DNA from: Litchfieldella xinjiangensis
GTDB taxonomy: Bacteria; Pseudomonadota; Gammaproteobacteria; Pseudomonadales; Halomonadaceae
Direction of reading: 5' to 3'
Length of the DNA: 64,000 nucleotides
NCBI RefSeq assembly: GCF_000759345.1
Contig: NZ_JPZL01000001.1
Location: forward strand, 1,240,001 to 1,304,000
The notes under the pieces are model-generated. The model had not been told where the DNA came from. It ran no database searches and saw only the letters and a program-made list of their open reading frames with translations. Shown one piece after another: positions 1 through 9,149 of the stretch (the first letter of the stretch is position 1; each line of letters starts with the position of its first letter). The translations under genes and the position numbers were made by a program.

Positions 1-1087
1 CCCCATCGAACTGCACCGCACCATGGACCGGTGTATCGAGCGTGCGTGTGGCCTCGTCCTTGACCACGATGGGCATCGCCAGCAGATCGAGGATACGGCG
101 GGTACTGGCCATGGCGCGCTCGAACAGATCGATGACCTCGGCCAGGCCGGTCAACGGCCATAACAGGCGCTGGGTGAGGAACACCAGCACGCCATAGGCA
201 CCCACGTTCAGGTCGCCACGCAGAGCCATCATGCCGCCCACGGTAAAGGTCGCCAGGAAGCCGGCCAGGATCGCCATGCGAATCACCGGGATGAAGGCCG
301 AGCTGACGCGGATCGCCCGGCGGTTGGCCTCGACGTAAGCCTCGCTGGCCGTGCGCAGCCGTTCGGCTTCGCGCCCTTCGCTGGTGAAGCTCTTGATGGT
401 GGCGATGCCGGCCAGGTTATTGGTGAGCCGGCTGGAAAGATCACCGACCTTCTCGCGCACGTCGCTATAGAGCGGGCCCGCCTTGCGCTGGAAATAGAAT
501 GCGCCCCAGATGATCAGCGGAATCGGGGTGAAGGCGAGTACGGCGACCAGGGGCGAGATGACAAAGAACACCGCACCCACCGCGACCACCGTCACGCCGA
601 CCTGCACCAGGGCATTGGCCCCGCCATCCAGAAAACGTTCGAGCTGATTGACGTCGTCGTTCATGGTGGCCACCAACTGGCCGGAGCTCCTCGATTCGAA
701 GAAGCCCATGTCGAGACGCTGGGCGTGTTCGTAGGTGTCCTGGCGAAGATCGGCCTGAAGGCGCTGGGCCAGGTTGCGCCACAAGATCTTGTAGAGGTAT
801 TCGAACAGCGACTCGCCCACCCAGATGAAGAAGGTCAACACCGCCAGCATCACGATCTGTTCCTGCGGCGTGGTGAAGCCGAGCCGGGCGACGAAACTGC
901 TCTCCTGGTTGACCACCACGTCGATGGCGACGCCGATCAGAATTTCCGGGGCGATATCGAACAATTTGTTGATGATCGAACAGGTGCTGGCCGCCACGAT
1001 GCGACGGCGATAGCCCCGGGCATAGCGCAGCAGGCGAACCAGGGCATGGAAGCTGCCGGTATGTGAGGCAGGCGAACTACTAGACAT
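1..1087 (-). CDS. ABC exporter, fused permease/ATPase (3' part outside window)
   Basis: The 362 visible residues form the membrane half of an MsbA-type exporter: several long hydrophobic segments, the family-typical stretch around GFFESRSSGQLVATMNDDVN, and the region after the last helix that leads into the ATPase domain. The ATPase itself lies beyond the left edge, so no Walker motifs can be seen. The start is the ATG at 1087; the frame is open from there to the edge. A Fur-like operator sits about 85 bases upstream, between this gene and the divergent small gene at 1215. An exporter placed at the head of a siderophore-uptake block may export a siderophore, but that is inference from position and the substrate is unknown. 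Confidence 0.85.
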   Translation of the reverse strand, partial: MSSSSPASHTGSFHALVRLLRYARGYRRRIVAASTCSIINKLFDIAPEILIGVAIDVVVNQESSFVARLGFTTPQEQIVMLAVLTFFIWVGESLFEYLYKILWRNLAQRLQADLRQDTYEHAQRLDMGFFESRSSGQLVATMNDDVNQLERFLDGGANALVQVGVTVVAVGAVFFVISPLVAVLAFTPIPLIIWGAFYFQRKAGPLYSDVREKVGDLSSRLTNNLAGIATIKSFTSEGREAERLRTASEAYVEANRRAIRVSSAFIPVIRMAILAGFLATFTVGGMMALRGDLNVGAYGVLVFLTQRLLWPLTGLAEVIDLFERAMASTRRILDLLAMPIVVKDEATRTLDTPVHGAVQFDG

Positions 1088-1170
1088 GACGCGTCCTTAG
1101 CGGGCAAGACCAGCGGTCATCATAGAGAGCGAATTCCCCGTTTGACAGCGGGCCTAGCCTAACATAGATT

Positions 1171-1189
1171 GATAATGTTTCTCATTAAC
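1171..1189. promoter_or_regulatory. Candidate Fur box, shared divergent promoter
   Basis: The 19 bases match 15 of 19 positions of the classical Fur consensus GATAATGATAATCATTATC. It lies in the gap between the ABC exporter (minus strand) and the small gene at 1215 (plus strand), so it could control both. Confidence 0.65.
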
Positions 1190-1214
1190 AACTCAGACGG
1201 AATGGACCCTCACC

Positions 1215-1601
1215 ATGCGTGCCGGTCACACCCAACTGCATTACACCTGTATCTTCCTGCATGTCTCGTTCCAGGCCATCAAGCGCTCGCTGGCCGGGCG
1301 CGAGCAGGATACATCCCCCTGCTGGCTCGACAGCGACATGCTGTTGATGCTCTCTCGGGAACTGCAGGCATGCTGCCGCCAGGCCCCGCCACAGAGCGTC
1401 CTTCGCCAGCGTCTCGACACGGCCAGCGCCCAGTGCGGGCTGTTGCTGGCCTTGTGCCCGGGCGCACTGACCGGCCAGCTCTGCCACCAGCATCTCGATG
1501 CCATTCTGTCGCCGCTGCGTGACGCCCTGGAACAACTTGCCGACTCCCCTGACGTGTGGCAACGCGCGGCCCAACGCCTGAAAGGCTGGCGCGGGCGTTA
1601 A
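1215..1601 (+). CDS. Small Cys/His-rich protein next to a Fur box, function unknown
   Basis: A 128-residue protein that I do not recognise. It has seven cysteines (including an adjacent CC pair near residue 53) and several histidines, no clear signal peptide, and a mostly helical, Leu- and Gln-rich composition. The reading frame has strongly GC-biased third positions, as expected for a real gene here, which favours it over the open frame on the other strand. The ribosome site is weak. A Fur-like box lies 26 bases upstream, and the gene ends 8 bases before the convergent ubiM-like gene. The cysteines and histidines could bind metal, but no known metal motif is evident. Confidence 0.6.
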   Translation: MRAGHTQLHYTCIFLHVSFQAIKRSLAGREQDTSPCWLDSDMLLMLSRELQACCRQAPPQSVLRQRLDTASAQCGLLLALCPGALTGQLCHQHLDAILSPLRDALEQLADSPDVWQRAAQRLKGWRGR

Positions 1602-1609
1602 ACCGCCCG

Positions 1610-2779
1610 CTAGTGCCGTGCGAGGGTATGGGCGATGGCCGTCTTGAACGGATAGGCCCGCTCGGCAAGGCGCAACCCGGCATGACGCAGTAAACGCGCT
1701 GGCAAGCGATCGTCGGTATACAGCGAAACGATGGCCTGGGTGGCCAGATAAAGCGGCCGCGTCGCCAGGCGGTGTTCGCGCTCATACCGGGACAGGGCCA
1801 GGGGATCGGCGATGTCCCGGCCGGAACGATGCGCAGCGAGAATACGATCCGCCAACCGTTGCATGCCCTGCACACCGAAGTTGAAGCCATGCGCCGTGAC
1901 CGGATGCATACCGACTGCTGCATCGCCGACCAGGGCGAAGCGGCGTGACACGAAGCGCTCGGCGTAGGTACTCACCAGCGGATAGACGTAAGCCTCGCCC
2001 TGCTTGTGCATGGCCCCCAGGCGGTGGGCGAAGCGGGCCGCAATATTTGCCGAGAACGCGGCCGGCGGCATCGCCACCAGTGCGTCCATGTCCCGGCTGC
2101 GCAACGTCAGCACCACGGATGAGCAATGCGCCGTCAGGGGCAGCAGCGCCAGCGTCTGGCCGTGGTCGAACCACTCCCAGGCACTCTGGTCGTGGGTGCG
2201 CTCGTGCGTCATCCGACACACCAGCATGCTGCGTCCGTTGTCGCGCATCTCGGTGGCGATCCCCATCTGGCGCCGGGTCTCGGAGAAGCGGCTGTCGGCG
2301 GCCACGGCCAGGGCCGCCTCGATCGCGGTGCCATCTTCCAGCCACAAGCGTGCCGCATGTGCATCGGTATCGATGCGTGTCAGCGCGGACTCGCACCAGC
2401 GAATACCGTCGCAGGCCCAGGCTTCGTCGAACGCGGCCTGGCGAATCGCATGGTTGGGCACCATCACACCCAGCGGCTGCCCCGCGCTGACGTTGGGCGC
2501 GGCCAGGTTCAGGGCAAAGGGCGAACTGCCATTGAAGACGCGCGCTTCCCGCAGGGGGGAGACCGCATCTTCCGGCAACCTTGCCCAGAGACCGAGCCGT
2601 TCGAGAATCGCCCGGGACGGTTGCGACAATGCAATTTCGCGCCCATCCGGGGCGGGTGAACGCAGCGCTGCCAGCGGCTGCCGATCGATCAGTGCCACCG
2701 ACAGGCCCTCGCCTGCCAGTGCACGCGCCAGGCTCAGCCCCACTGGGCCAGCGCCTACGATTGCCACATCCACGCGCAT
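1610..2779 (-). CDS. ubiM: UbiH/COQ6-family flavin hydroxylase, probable UbiM
   Basis: A 389-residue FAD-dependent monooxygenase of the aromatic-ring hydroxylase family, expected to hydroxylate ubiquinone precursors at the inner membrane. The N-terminus carries the dinucleotide motif GAGPVG, the middle carries ADSRFSETRR, and the C-terminal half carries the FAD motif GDAAVGMHPVTAHGFNFG. The DSRFS form of the middle motif suggests the broad-specificity UbiM branch rather than UbiH, UbiF or UbiI, but this subfamily call is from memory of the motif. The start at 2779 is preferred to upstream codons because AGGGGAG lies 5 bases before it. It is divergent from the iutA-like receptor and shares a gap that contains a Fur-like box, so iron control is plausible. 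Confidence 0.75.
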   Translation of the reverse strand: MRVDVAIVGAGPVGLSLARALAGEGLSVALIDRQPLAALRSPAPDGREIALSQPSRAILERLGLWARLPEDAVSPLREARVFNGSSPFALNLAAPNVSAGQPLGVMVPNHAIRQAAFDEAWACDGIRWCESALTRIDTDAHAARLWLEDGTAIEAALAVAADSRFSETRRQMGIATEMRDNGRSMLVCRMTHERTHDQSAWEWFDHGQTLALLPLTAHCSSVVLTLRSRDMDALVAMPPAAFSANIAARFAHRLGAMHKQGEAYVYPLVSTYAERFVSRRFALVGDAAVGMHPVTAHGFNFGVQGMQRLADRILAAHRSGRDIADPLALSRYEREHRLATRPLYLATQAIVSLYTDDRLPARLLRHAGLRLAERAYPFKTAIAHTLARH

Positions 2780-2840
2780 CGGTACTCCCCTCATGAGTCG
2801 GTTGGTCACGCTGGCGATGAGTATACCCCATGACCTTCAC

Positions 2841-2859
2841 GTTAATGAAAATCACTCTT
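2841..2859. promoter_or_regulatory. Candidate Fur box between ubiM-like and iutA-like genes
   Basis: It matches 14 of 19 positions of the Fur consensus, with the TAATGA and AATCA halves intact. It sits between divergent starts at 2779 and 2931. Confidence 0.6.
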
Positions 2860-2930
2860 ATTGAGATTAATTTGCACAATCGCTACCCTAGGCCAAACAC
2901 AACACAACCAAGCGCAAGCAAGGTATTCCC

Positions 2931-5075
2931 ATGAAACGCACGCTCCCGCTCAGCTTCGCCGTCGCCGCGATTTCAGCGCCACTGTGTCTTCAGGCACAAG
3001 AGAGCCAGGAAACGATGGTCGTGGTCGGCTCGCGCACGCCGACTCAGATCAGCCAGATCCCCGGGGCGGTGCAGGTCATCGACGAGCAGCAGCTTCGCCA
3101 GCAGATCGACAGTGGCGCCGACCTCAAGACGGCGTTGGGCAACCTGATTCCCAGCCTCGACCAGGCGCCGCAGGGGCGAACCAATTATGCCCAGAACATG
3201 CGCGGCCGTACCGCCCAGGTACTGATCGACGGCGTGTCGATGAACAGTTCACGCGGCGTCTCGCGCCAGTTCGATGCCATTGACCCGTTCAACATCGAAC
3301 GCATCGAGGTGCTCTCGGGCGCCAGCAGCCTCTACGGCGGCGGTGCGACCGGCGGCATCATCAATATCATCACCAAGCGCGGCGAGCGCGGTGGCCCGAA
3401 CTGGCAGACCCAGGCGGGCGTCACCAGCGGTTTCAACGCCAGCGACGATCTCGACACCCGCTACGCGCAATCGCTCAGTGGCGGCAACGAGCGTATCCAG
3501 GGGCGCATCGGTGTGGCCTGGCAGGACAACGGCCGCCACTATGACGCCAACGGCGACGAGATCTTCACCGACATCTCGCAGACAGACCTGCAGGACAACC
3601 GCAGCATCGATATCTTCGGCAACCTCGATATCCGCCTGGCCGAACAACAGACCTTGGCTCTCAGCGCCCAGCTCTATCGCTCGGGTTACGAAGGCGACCG
3701 CGGCGTCTACTTTCCCAACCTGGAAGCCACCCCCGTGACACTCGAAGGTGCCGAGATGCGCGACGGCTTCAGCGCCGACCGCGAGCCGGAAACCGTGCGC
3801 CGCATGCTCAACCTGCAGTACCACAACGGCGACCTGCTGGGGCAGGACTTCTACCTACAAGCCTTCCATCGCGAGGAGGAAGTCAGCTTTCATCCCTTCC
3901 CGTACGTTGGTGCCTATGACGATCTCGACGGTGACGGAAAATGGGCATACGGCGAGCCGGTCTCACAATATTATTTCAGCACATCCAAGCAGAACACTGA
4001 CCTGAGCGGGATCAAGGCCTTGTTCGATGTCGAGCTGACGGATCGCATCGGCCTGACCTACGGCCTGGACCTGGATCGCGAACGCTTCGATGCCAGCCAG
4101 ATGATTTTCGACCGGGCGACCAGTGACGCCACCGGCGGCCTGGTTCAGGAACGCGATAGCGTCGCCCCCCGCTACCCGAGCTTCGAGGTGGATGGTATCT
4201 CCGCCTTCGCCCAGGGCGACTGGCAGGCGACCGATGCCATCGCCTTGTCGGCCGGTGTGCGGCGCCAGCATATGGACGTCGAGGTCGACGATTTCCAGGG
4301 CATACCCGGCGGCGCCAACGATTACGACGCCACGCTGATCAATGCCAAGGCGCTCTACGATTTCGGCAACGACCAGCAGACCTGGCTGCAGTACAGCCAA
4401 GGCTTCGAATTGCCCGACCCCGCCAAGTACTATGGCAAGGAGGGGTTGTCGGTAGCCGACAACCCACTGACCGCCATCGAGACCGACCAGGTCGAACTCG
4501 GTTGGCGCTACCGCGGTGGGGATTGGGTTGCCCAAGCCGCAGCCTATTACGCCTGGTCGGATAAGGCCATTGCCTATAACAAGGCCGATCTGAGTCTGGA
4601 CGTACTCGACGAAAAGAAGCGCGACTATGGCTTTGAAGCCGCGTTGACACGCTATTTTGACAGCGGTTTCGAAGCGGGGGGCACGCTGCATGTGGTGCGC
4701 TCGGAGCAGAAGAACGACAGCGGCGCATGGGAAGACCGCAGCGTGACGACGTCATCGCCGTCGAGTGCCACGGCCTATCTCGGCTGGGCCGACCTGGATC
4801 GCTCGGCCCGGCTGCAGGCCAACCATGAGTTCGATCTCGAGGACGATGCCGGGGGCCGCATCGATGGCGCCACCACGCTGGACCTGGCGCTCAGCCAACT
4901 GACCGACTTCGGTACGTTCAGCCTCGGCGTGCAGAACCTGCTCGACAATCAGTATTCCACGGTCTGGGGGCAACGCTCTATCGCGCTGTACTCGCCGAAC
5001 TACGGCCCCGCCTATCTCTACGATTACCAGGGGCGTGGCCGCACCTACACCCTCTCCTGGTCTGTGGCGTACTGA
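2931..5075 (+). CDS. iutA: TonB-dependent ferric aerobactin-type receptor (IutA-like)
   Basis: A 714-residue outer-membrane receptor. It has a signal peptide ending near QAQ at about residue 23, a TonB-box-like stretch ETMVVVG just after it, a plug with the segments IPGAVQVIDE and SGASSLYGGGATGGIINII, and a 22-strand-type barrel ending in aromatic-rich GRTYTLSWSVAY. The plug segment RTNYAQNMRGR, the SLYGGG motif and the C-terminal GPAYLYDYQGRGRT closely resemble the aerobactin receptor IutA, so the substrate is probably a citrate-hydroxamate such as aerobactin or schizokinen. AAGGT precedes the ATG. A Fur-like box lies 70 bases upstream and a strong terminator lies 26 bases downstream. No aerobactin synthesis genes are in the window. 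Confidence 0.88.
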   Translation: MKRTLPLSFAVAAISAPLCLQAQESQETMVVVGSRTPTQISQIPGAVQVIDEQQLRQQIDSGADLKTALGNLIPSLDQAPQGRTNYAQNMRGRTAQVLIDGVSMNSSRGVSRQFDAIDPFNIERIEVLSGASSLYGGGATGGIINIITKRGERGGPNWQTQAGVTSGFNASDDLDTRYAQSLSGGNERIQGRIGVAWQDNGRHYDANGDEIFTDISQTDLQDNRSIDIFGNLDIRLAEQQTLALSAQLYRSGYEGDRGVYFPNLEATPVTLEGAEMRDGFSADREPETVRRMLNLQYHNGDLLGQDFYLQAFHREEEVSFHPFPYVGAYDDLDGDGKWAYGEPVSQYYFSTSKQNTDLSGIKALFDVELTDRIGLTYGLDLDRERFDASQMIFDRATSDATGGLVQERDSVAPRYPSFEVDGISAFAQGDWQATDAIALSAGVRRQHMDVEVDDFQGIPGGANDYDATLINAKALYDFGNDQQTWLQYSQGFELPDPAKYYGKEGLSVADNPLTAIETDQVELGWRYRGGDWVAQAAAYYAWSDKAIAYNKADLSLDVLDEKKRDYGFEAALTRYFDSGFEAGGTLHVVRSEQKNDSGAWEDRSVTTSSPSSATAYLGWADLDRSARLQANHEFDLEDDAGGRIDGATTLDLALSQLTDFGTFSLGVQNLLDNQYSTVWGQRSIALYSPNYGPAYLYDYQGRGRTYTLSWSVAY

Positions 5076-5101
5076 ACTGACTTCGATCGTTTGCTCGCAC
5101 T

Positions 5102-5126
5102 GCCATGCCTTCGGGCATGGCTTTTT
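5102..5126 (+). terminator. Intrinsic terminator after the iutA-like gene
   Basis: A perfect 8-bp stem (GCCATGCC/GGCATGGC) with a TTCG tetraloop is followed by five T. It separates the receptor from the AraC gene and argues against a start for that gene upstream of the hairpin. Confidence 0.88.
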
Positions 5127-5141
5127 CCAGGCGACTCGCTC

Positions 5142-6104
5142 ATGACCCAGATGCTCTCCTCGATCCAGCCGGCCCAGCACAGTTACTCGGTGAGCGACTT
5201 CCTGGATTTCGGCCAGCACTACGGCATCGATTACCGTTTCCCCATGTTCGGTTCGACGCCGCGCCACGCTCTGGCACAGCCCGCCGTGGTTCGCGGGCGC
5301 GTCGAGGAATACGACCTGCGCCCCGGGCTACGCCTGACCTGTTCGGATATCGATGTACTTCAGCACTACGAATCGACCTCGCGCCAACAAGCATGGCTAT
5401 TGATCGTGGTGATCCTGGAGGGAACCGTTCAGATTCGCCTGGGAGACGACGCGGTCACCCTGACGCAGGGGAGCGCCGTGAGTGCCCGGTTCGACGAGCG
5501 CCATGCGCTGCGCGCCTGCCAGGCATCGGGACAACGCCTGAGAACCCTGACGCTCTCACTTGGGCAGGACGCCATGGCGACGGGGCTGCCGCTCGACGCC
5601 GCCCTCACGCTTCCGCGGGTCTGGCTGCACCCATGGCAACTGCCCGGCTCACTGAATTCGGCGCTCGAGGATGCCTCGGCTGGCGCCTGGCCGATGCCTC
5701 AGCGCCAGTGGTTGCTCGAAGGGCTCGCCCTGCAACTGCTCGCTCATGGTTTGCCTCAAGGATCAGCCTGCCCTGCCCGCACGCCGCTGGCACCCCAGGA
5801 ACGCCAACGCCTCGAAGCCGTCCGGCGACTGCTCGATGATACCCCGGCACAGCCGCATACGTTACAAAGCCTGGCCGAACAGGCCGCCATGAGCCCCAGC
5901 AGTCTGCGCCAGAAGTTCCAGGCCACCTATGCCCAATCCATATTCGATTACCTGCGGGATCGCCGCCTGGCGCTGGCCCACGATTATCTGCGTCAGGGGT
6001 ATAGCGTTCAGCAAGCGGCCCACTTCGTCGGTTACCGCCATGCCACCAACTTCACCACGGCGTTCAAGCGCCGTTACGGCGTCGTGCCCAGCGCGCTTTA
6101 CTAA
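5142..6104 (+). CDS. AraC-family transcriptional regulator
   Basis: A 320-residue protein with a variable N-terminal cupin-like region and a C-terminal AraC double helix-turn-helix, visible as the segments LQSLAEQAAMSPSSLRQKF and VQQAAHFVGYRHATNFTTAF. I start it at 5142 because the longer frame would read through the terminator hairpin at 5102-5126. It lies between two siderophore receptors in the same direction. In PchR-type systems such a regulator binds the ferric siderophore and activates the adjacent receptor; this role is inferred from position. Confidence 0.85.
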   Translation: MTQMLSSIQPAQHSYSVSDFLDFGQHYGIDYRFPMFGSTPRHALAQPAVVRGRVEEYDLRPGLRLTCSDIDVLQHYESTSRQQAWLLIVVILEGTVQIRLGDDAVTLTQGSAVSARFDERHALRACQASGQRLRTLTLSLGQDAMATGLPLDAALTLPRVWLHPWQLPGSLNSALEDASAGAWPMPQRQWLLEGLALQLLAHGLPQGSACPARTPLAPQERQRLEAVRRLLDDTPAQPHTLQSLAEQAAMSPSSLRQKFQATYAQSIFDYLRDRRLALAHDYLRQGYSVQQAAHFVGYRHATNFTTAFKRRYGVVPSALY

Positions 6105-6196
6105 ACCCTTGGCGTAATCGTTCCCTGCGCCGGTGCCGGTTTGTCAGCTGGCATAGCTTTTGTGTCGTTGCGCATAGCCCGGCGGCAACCCTGCAG

Positions 6197-6215
6197 TGCA
6201 ATAATTCTCATTACC
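6197..6215. promoter_or_regulatory. Candidate Fur box upstream of the FhuA-like receptor
   Basis: Read on the minus strand it matches 13 of 19 consensus positions. The nonamer ATTCTCATT occurs here and again near 6221-6229, suggesting overlapping or tandem Fur sites just before the start at 6246. Confidence 0.55.
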
Positions 6216-6245
6216 GAAATATTCTCATTCAGGGAAAGCCCCGCC

Positions 6246-8363
6246 ATGCCGTTCATGCTGCACAAGAAGCCGCTTTCGATTGCCATCGCCGCCCTGTCGT
6301 CAAGCCTGGCCATGACCCTGCCCGCCCTGGCCAAGGCACAGGACGAGCAAGCCGCAACATCACAACCGACACAAGCATTGAACACGTTAACGGTGACCGC
6401 CCAGCAGGCAGCGACCAAGGTCGCGACACCGTTCGTCGAGACACCGCAATCCGTCTCGCTGATCACCGAGCAGCAGATGGCGCATCAGGGAGCACGCACC
6501 GTGCAGCGTGCCGCCAGCTACACGCCCGGGGTATTCACCAACCAGATCGGCGCCTCGAATCGTTACGATTACCTGGTGCTGCGAGGCTTTTCCGATGGCA
6601 GCCTGGACAATACCTTTCTCGATGGCTTGAAGATCACCGGCGACACCAACTCCTACAGCTCGTTGACCGTCGATCCGTGGTTCCTAGACAGCATCGAGGT
6701 GGTGCGTGGACCGGCCTCGGTGCTCTACGGCCGGGCCTCCCCCGGCGGGGTCGTGGCATTGAACAGCAAGCGCCCCGAATTCCAGGACAGCGGCCACCTG
6801 CGCCTGAGCATGGGTAACAACGCCCACCGCAGTGCCGCCTTCGACCTCACCGGGCCGCTTGGCGATCAGCACCGTGTCGCCTACCGCCTGACCGGTATCG
6901 CCAGCGCCGCCGATACCCAGTTCGGCCCCGTCGAGGAGGAGCGCTATGCCATTGCGCCTTCACTCACCTGGGACGTGACCGATGCCACCAGCCTGACCTT
7001 GCATGCCTATCTGCAGAAGGAACCCGAGGGGGGCTATCACGGCGGCCTGCCCTACGAGGGCACGGTCACCGGCCGCAACGGGCGGCGTATCTCGAACGGG
7101 TTCTTCGAAGGCGAGGATGACTACGACACGTTCGAGCGGACCCAGCGCATGTTCGGCTACGCGCTCGAGCACCGTTTCAGCGATGCCTGGACCGCCCGGC
7201 AGCGGCTGCGCTACCTCAATGCCGATGTCGAGCTCAACCAGGTCTATGCCTACGGCTGGGCAAGTGACACCGAGCTAACCCGCTTCTACTCGGGGGGCGA
7301 CGAATCGCTGGAAGCCTGGACGGTCGACAACCAGCTCCAAGCCAACCTCAAGAGCGGCTTCATCGATCATACCGTGCTCGTCGGGCTCGATTACCAGAAC
7401 CGCGAAAACGACATCGTCTGGCCATCCGGCGCATTCCCCAATATTGACGCCTTCGATCCCGAGTACGGTGCAGAGCCCACCGCCATGTACCCGCCGACCC
7501 GCCAGACCCATGACCTCAGGCAGACCGGGGTCTACCTGCAGGACCAGATGGCCATGAATAACTGGCGCCTGACGCTGGGCGGTCGTTACGACTGGGTGGA
7601 TATCGCCAACACCGATCTCGACACGGACAGCAGCAGCGAGCTGGACGACACCCAGTTCAGCGGCCGGGCCGGGCTGCTCTATTTATTCGACAGTGGCATG
7701 GCCCCTTACATCAGTTATTCCACCGCCTTCACGCCAACCAGCTTCGTCGATGCCAATGGCGACTTGCTGCAACCCATGGAGGGGAAACAGGTCGAAGCCG
7801 GCCTGAAGTTCCAGCCGCCGGGCAGCGAGGATCGCTACAGCGTGTCGTTGTTTCGCATCAACCAGGAGAATGTCGGTACCAAGGAGCAGCCCACCGACGA
7901 CTATCGCGCCGTGGGCGAGATCCAGTCACAGGGGGTCGAGTTCGAGGCACGCAGCCAAGTGACCGAGCAATTGAGCGTGCAGGCGGGGTATAGCTATACG
8001 GATGCCACCTATGAGCGCAGCGACGACGGCAATCAAGGTAACCATGCCATCTACTCACCGCGTCATCAGGCCAGCCTGTGGGGGCACTACACGTTCGACG
8101 CCGGCCTCGATGCCGGACTGGGCGTTCGCTATCACGCAGACATCCATGCCGACCGCGCCAATACCGAAACCGTACCCGACTACACCCTGGTCGACGCCAC
8201 CCTCGGTTACGACCTCGCCCGGGTCGGTCTCGCCGGCATGAGCGCACGAATCAACGTGACCAACCTGCTCGACAAGGAGTACGTGGCGTCGTGTAACTCG
8301 CTCGAATTCTGCTACTTCGGCGCAGAGCGCAGCGTCATCGCCTCGCTCGACTACCGATTCTGA
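6246..8363 (+). CDS. TonB-dependent hydroxamate siderophore receptor, FhuA/FoxA-like
   Basis: A 705-residue outer-membrane receptor with a signal peptide (hydrophobic core about residues 10-28), a TonB-box-like NTLTVTAQ, a plug containing ETPQSVSLITEQQM, VLRGFSDG and VRGPASVLYGRASPGG, and a barrel ending in a C-terminal phenylalanine. The two-cysteine segment YVASCNSLEFCYFGAER near the end is typical of the FhuA/FoxA branch, so ferrichrome or ferrioxamine-type ligands are likely. I use the ATG at 6246, with AGGGAAAG 8 bases upstream and a signal peptide directly after it; the frame extends upstream but lacks support. Its nearest transport partner is fhuCDB at 9288, beyond sodA. Confidence 0.88.
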   Translation: MPFMLHKKPLSIAIAALSSSLAMTLPALAKAQDEQAATSQPTQALNTLTVTAQQAATKVATPFVETPQSVSLITEQQMAHQGARTVQRAASYTPGVFTNQIGASNRYDYLVLRGFSDGSLDNTFLDGLKITGDTNSYSSLTVDPWFLDSIEVVRGPASVLYGRASPGGVVALNSKRPEFQDSGHLRLSMGNNAHRSAAFDLTGPLGDQHRVAYRLTGIASAADTQFGPVEEERYAIAPSLTWDVTDATSLTLHAYLQKEPEGGYHGGLPYEGTVTGRNGRRISNGFFEGEDDYDTFERTQRMFGYALEHRFSDAWTARQRLRYLNADVELNQVYAYGWASDTELTRFYSGGDESLEAWTVDNQLQANLKSGFIDHTVLVGLDYQNRENDIVWPSGAFPNIDAFDPEYGAEPTAMYPPTRQTHDLRQTGVYLQDQMAMNNWRLTLGGRYDWVDIANTDLDTDSSSELDDTQFSGRAGLLYLFDSGMAPYISYSTAFTPTSFVDANGDLLQPMEGKQVEAGLKFQPPGSEDRYSVSLFRINQENVGTKEQPTDDYRAVGEIQSQGVEFEARSQVTEQLSVQAGYSYTDATYERSDDGNQGNHAIYSPRHQASLWGHYTFDAGLDAGLGVRYHADIHADRANTETVPDYTLVDATLGYDLARVGLAGMSARINVTNLLDKEYVASCNSLEFCYFGAERSVIASLDYRF

Positions 8364-8380
8364 TAAAAATCGTTTCTGAC

Positions 8381-8420
8381 AAAAAAAGAACCGCGACCCG
8401 AGGGCCGCGGTTCTTTCACT
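8381..8420. terminator. Bidirectional terminator between FhuA-like receptor and sodA
   Basis: An 11-bp stem (AAAGAACCGCG pairing with CGCGGTTCTTT) has a run of eight T on the minus strand and a shorter TTCTTT on the plus strand. It can end both convergent transcripts. Confidence 0.85.
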
Positions 8421-8435
8421 TCAGGGGTGCCTGAT

Positions 8436-9047
8436 TCAGGCAGTGGCTTCCTGGTAACGACGCTCGACGTCTTCCCAGTTGACCACGTTGAAGAACGCCT
8501 TGGCATAATCGGGACGCTTGTTCTGGTACTTCAGGTAATACGCGTGCTCCCAGACGTCCAGGCCGAGTACCGGCGTGTTGCCGTGCATGACCGGGCTGTC
8601 CTGGTTCAGCGTATTCTCGACCACCAGTTTCTTTTCGGGAGTCACGCTGAGCCACGCCCAGCCACTGCCGAAACGACCGGTAGCCGCTTTGACGAACGCG
8701 TCCTGGAAGGCTTCGAAGCCACCCAGCTCGCTGTCGATGGCGCTGGCCACCTTGCCGTGCGGCTTGCCACCGCCGTTGGGAGACATCATTTCCCAGAACT
8801 TGGAGTGGTTGGAGTGACCACCGCCATTGTTGATGACGGCCTGACGCTTGTCCTGGGGCACGCGGTCCAGATTGGCGAGGATCTCGTCAACCGGGGTGTC
8901 TTCAAGCCCGGTGCCTTCGAGCGCAGCGTTCAGGTTGTTGACATAGGTGTTGTGATGCCGGGAATGGTGGATTTCCATGGTCATGGCATCGATGTGCGGT
9001 TCCAGAGCGTCATAGCTATAAGGCAGTTCGGGTAATGTATGCGGCAT
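8436..9047 (-). CDS. sodA: Superoxide dismutase, Mn/Fe family (SodA)
   Basis: A 203-residue cytoplasmic superoxide dismutase. Metal ligands are visible as His in [16 protein letters not shown], His in [11 protein letters not shown], and Asp and His in [18 protein letters not shown]. The GSGWAWL segment and the MSPNGGG loop favour the manganese form. The start at 9047 has GGAGGAG upstream and gives the usual length; a frame 15 codons longer lacks a ribosome site. It is divergent from fhuC, and the gap carries Fur-like sites. Fur repression of Mn-SOD under iron-replete conditions is well known in enterics and pseudomonads, so joint control is plausible. Confidence 0.95.
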   Translation of the reverse strand: MPHTLPELPYSYDALEPHIDAMTMEIHHSRHHNTYVNNLNAALEGTGLEDTPVDEILANLDRVPQDKRQAVINNGGGHSNHSKFWEMMSPNGGGKPHGKVASAIDSELGGFEAFQDAFVKAATGRFGSGWAWLSVTPEKKLVVENTLNQDSPVMHGNTPVLGLDVWEHAYYLKYQNKRPDYAKAFFNVVNWEDVERRYQEATA

Positions 9048-9149
9048 ACAGACTCCTCCGTGATGGAACAAGGGGCTATTCCCCAACCTCATGCCTAAGG
9101 ATGGCAGAGGCTGGCGAAGGATGCTAATACAAAGCCTTATCTCTTATAT

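Noticed and set aside
1185-1574. Minus-strand open frame of 129 codons opposite the small Cys-rich gene
   Set aside because: The plus-strand frame has better third-position bias and lies behind a Fur box; the minus-strand frame has neither.
5091-5141. Earlier start for the AraC gene
   Set aside because: It would translate through the iutA terminator hairpin.
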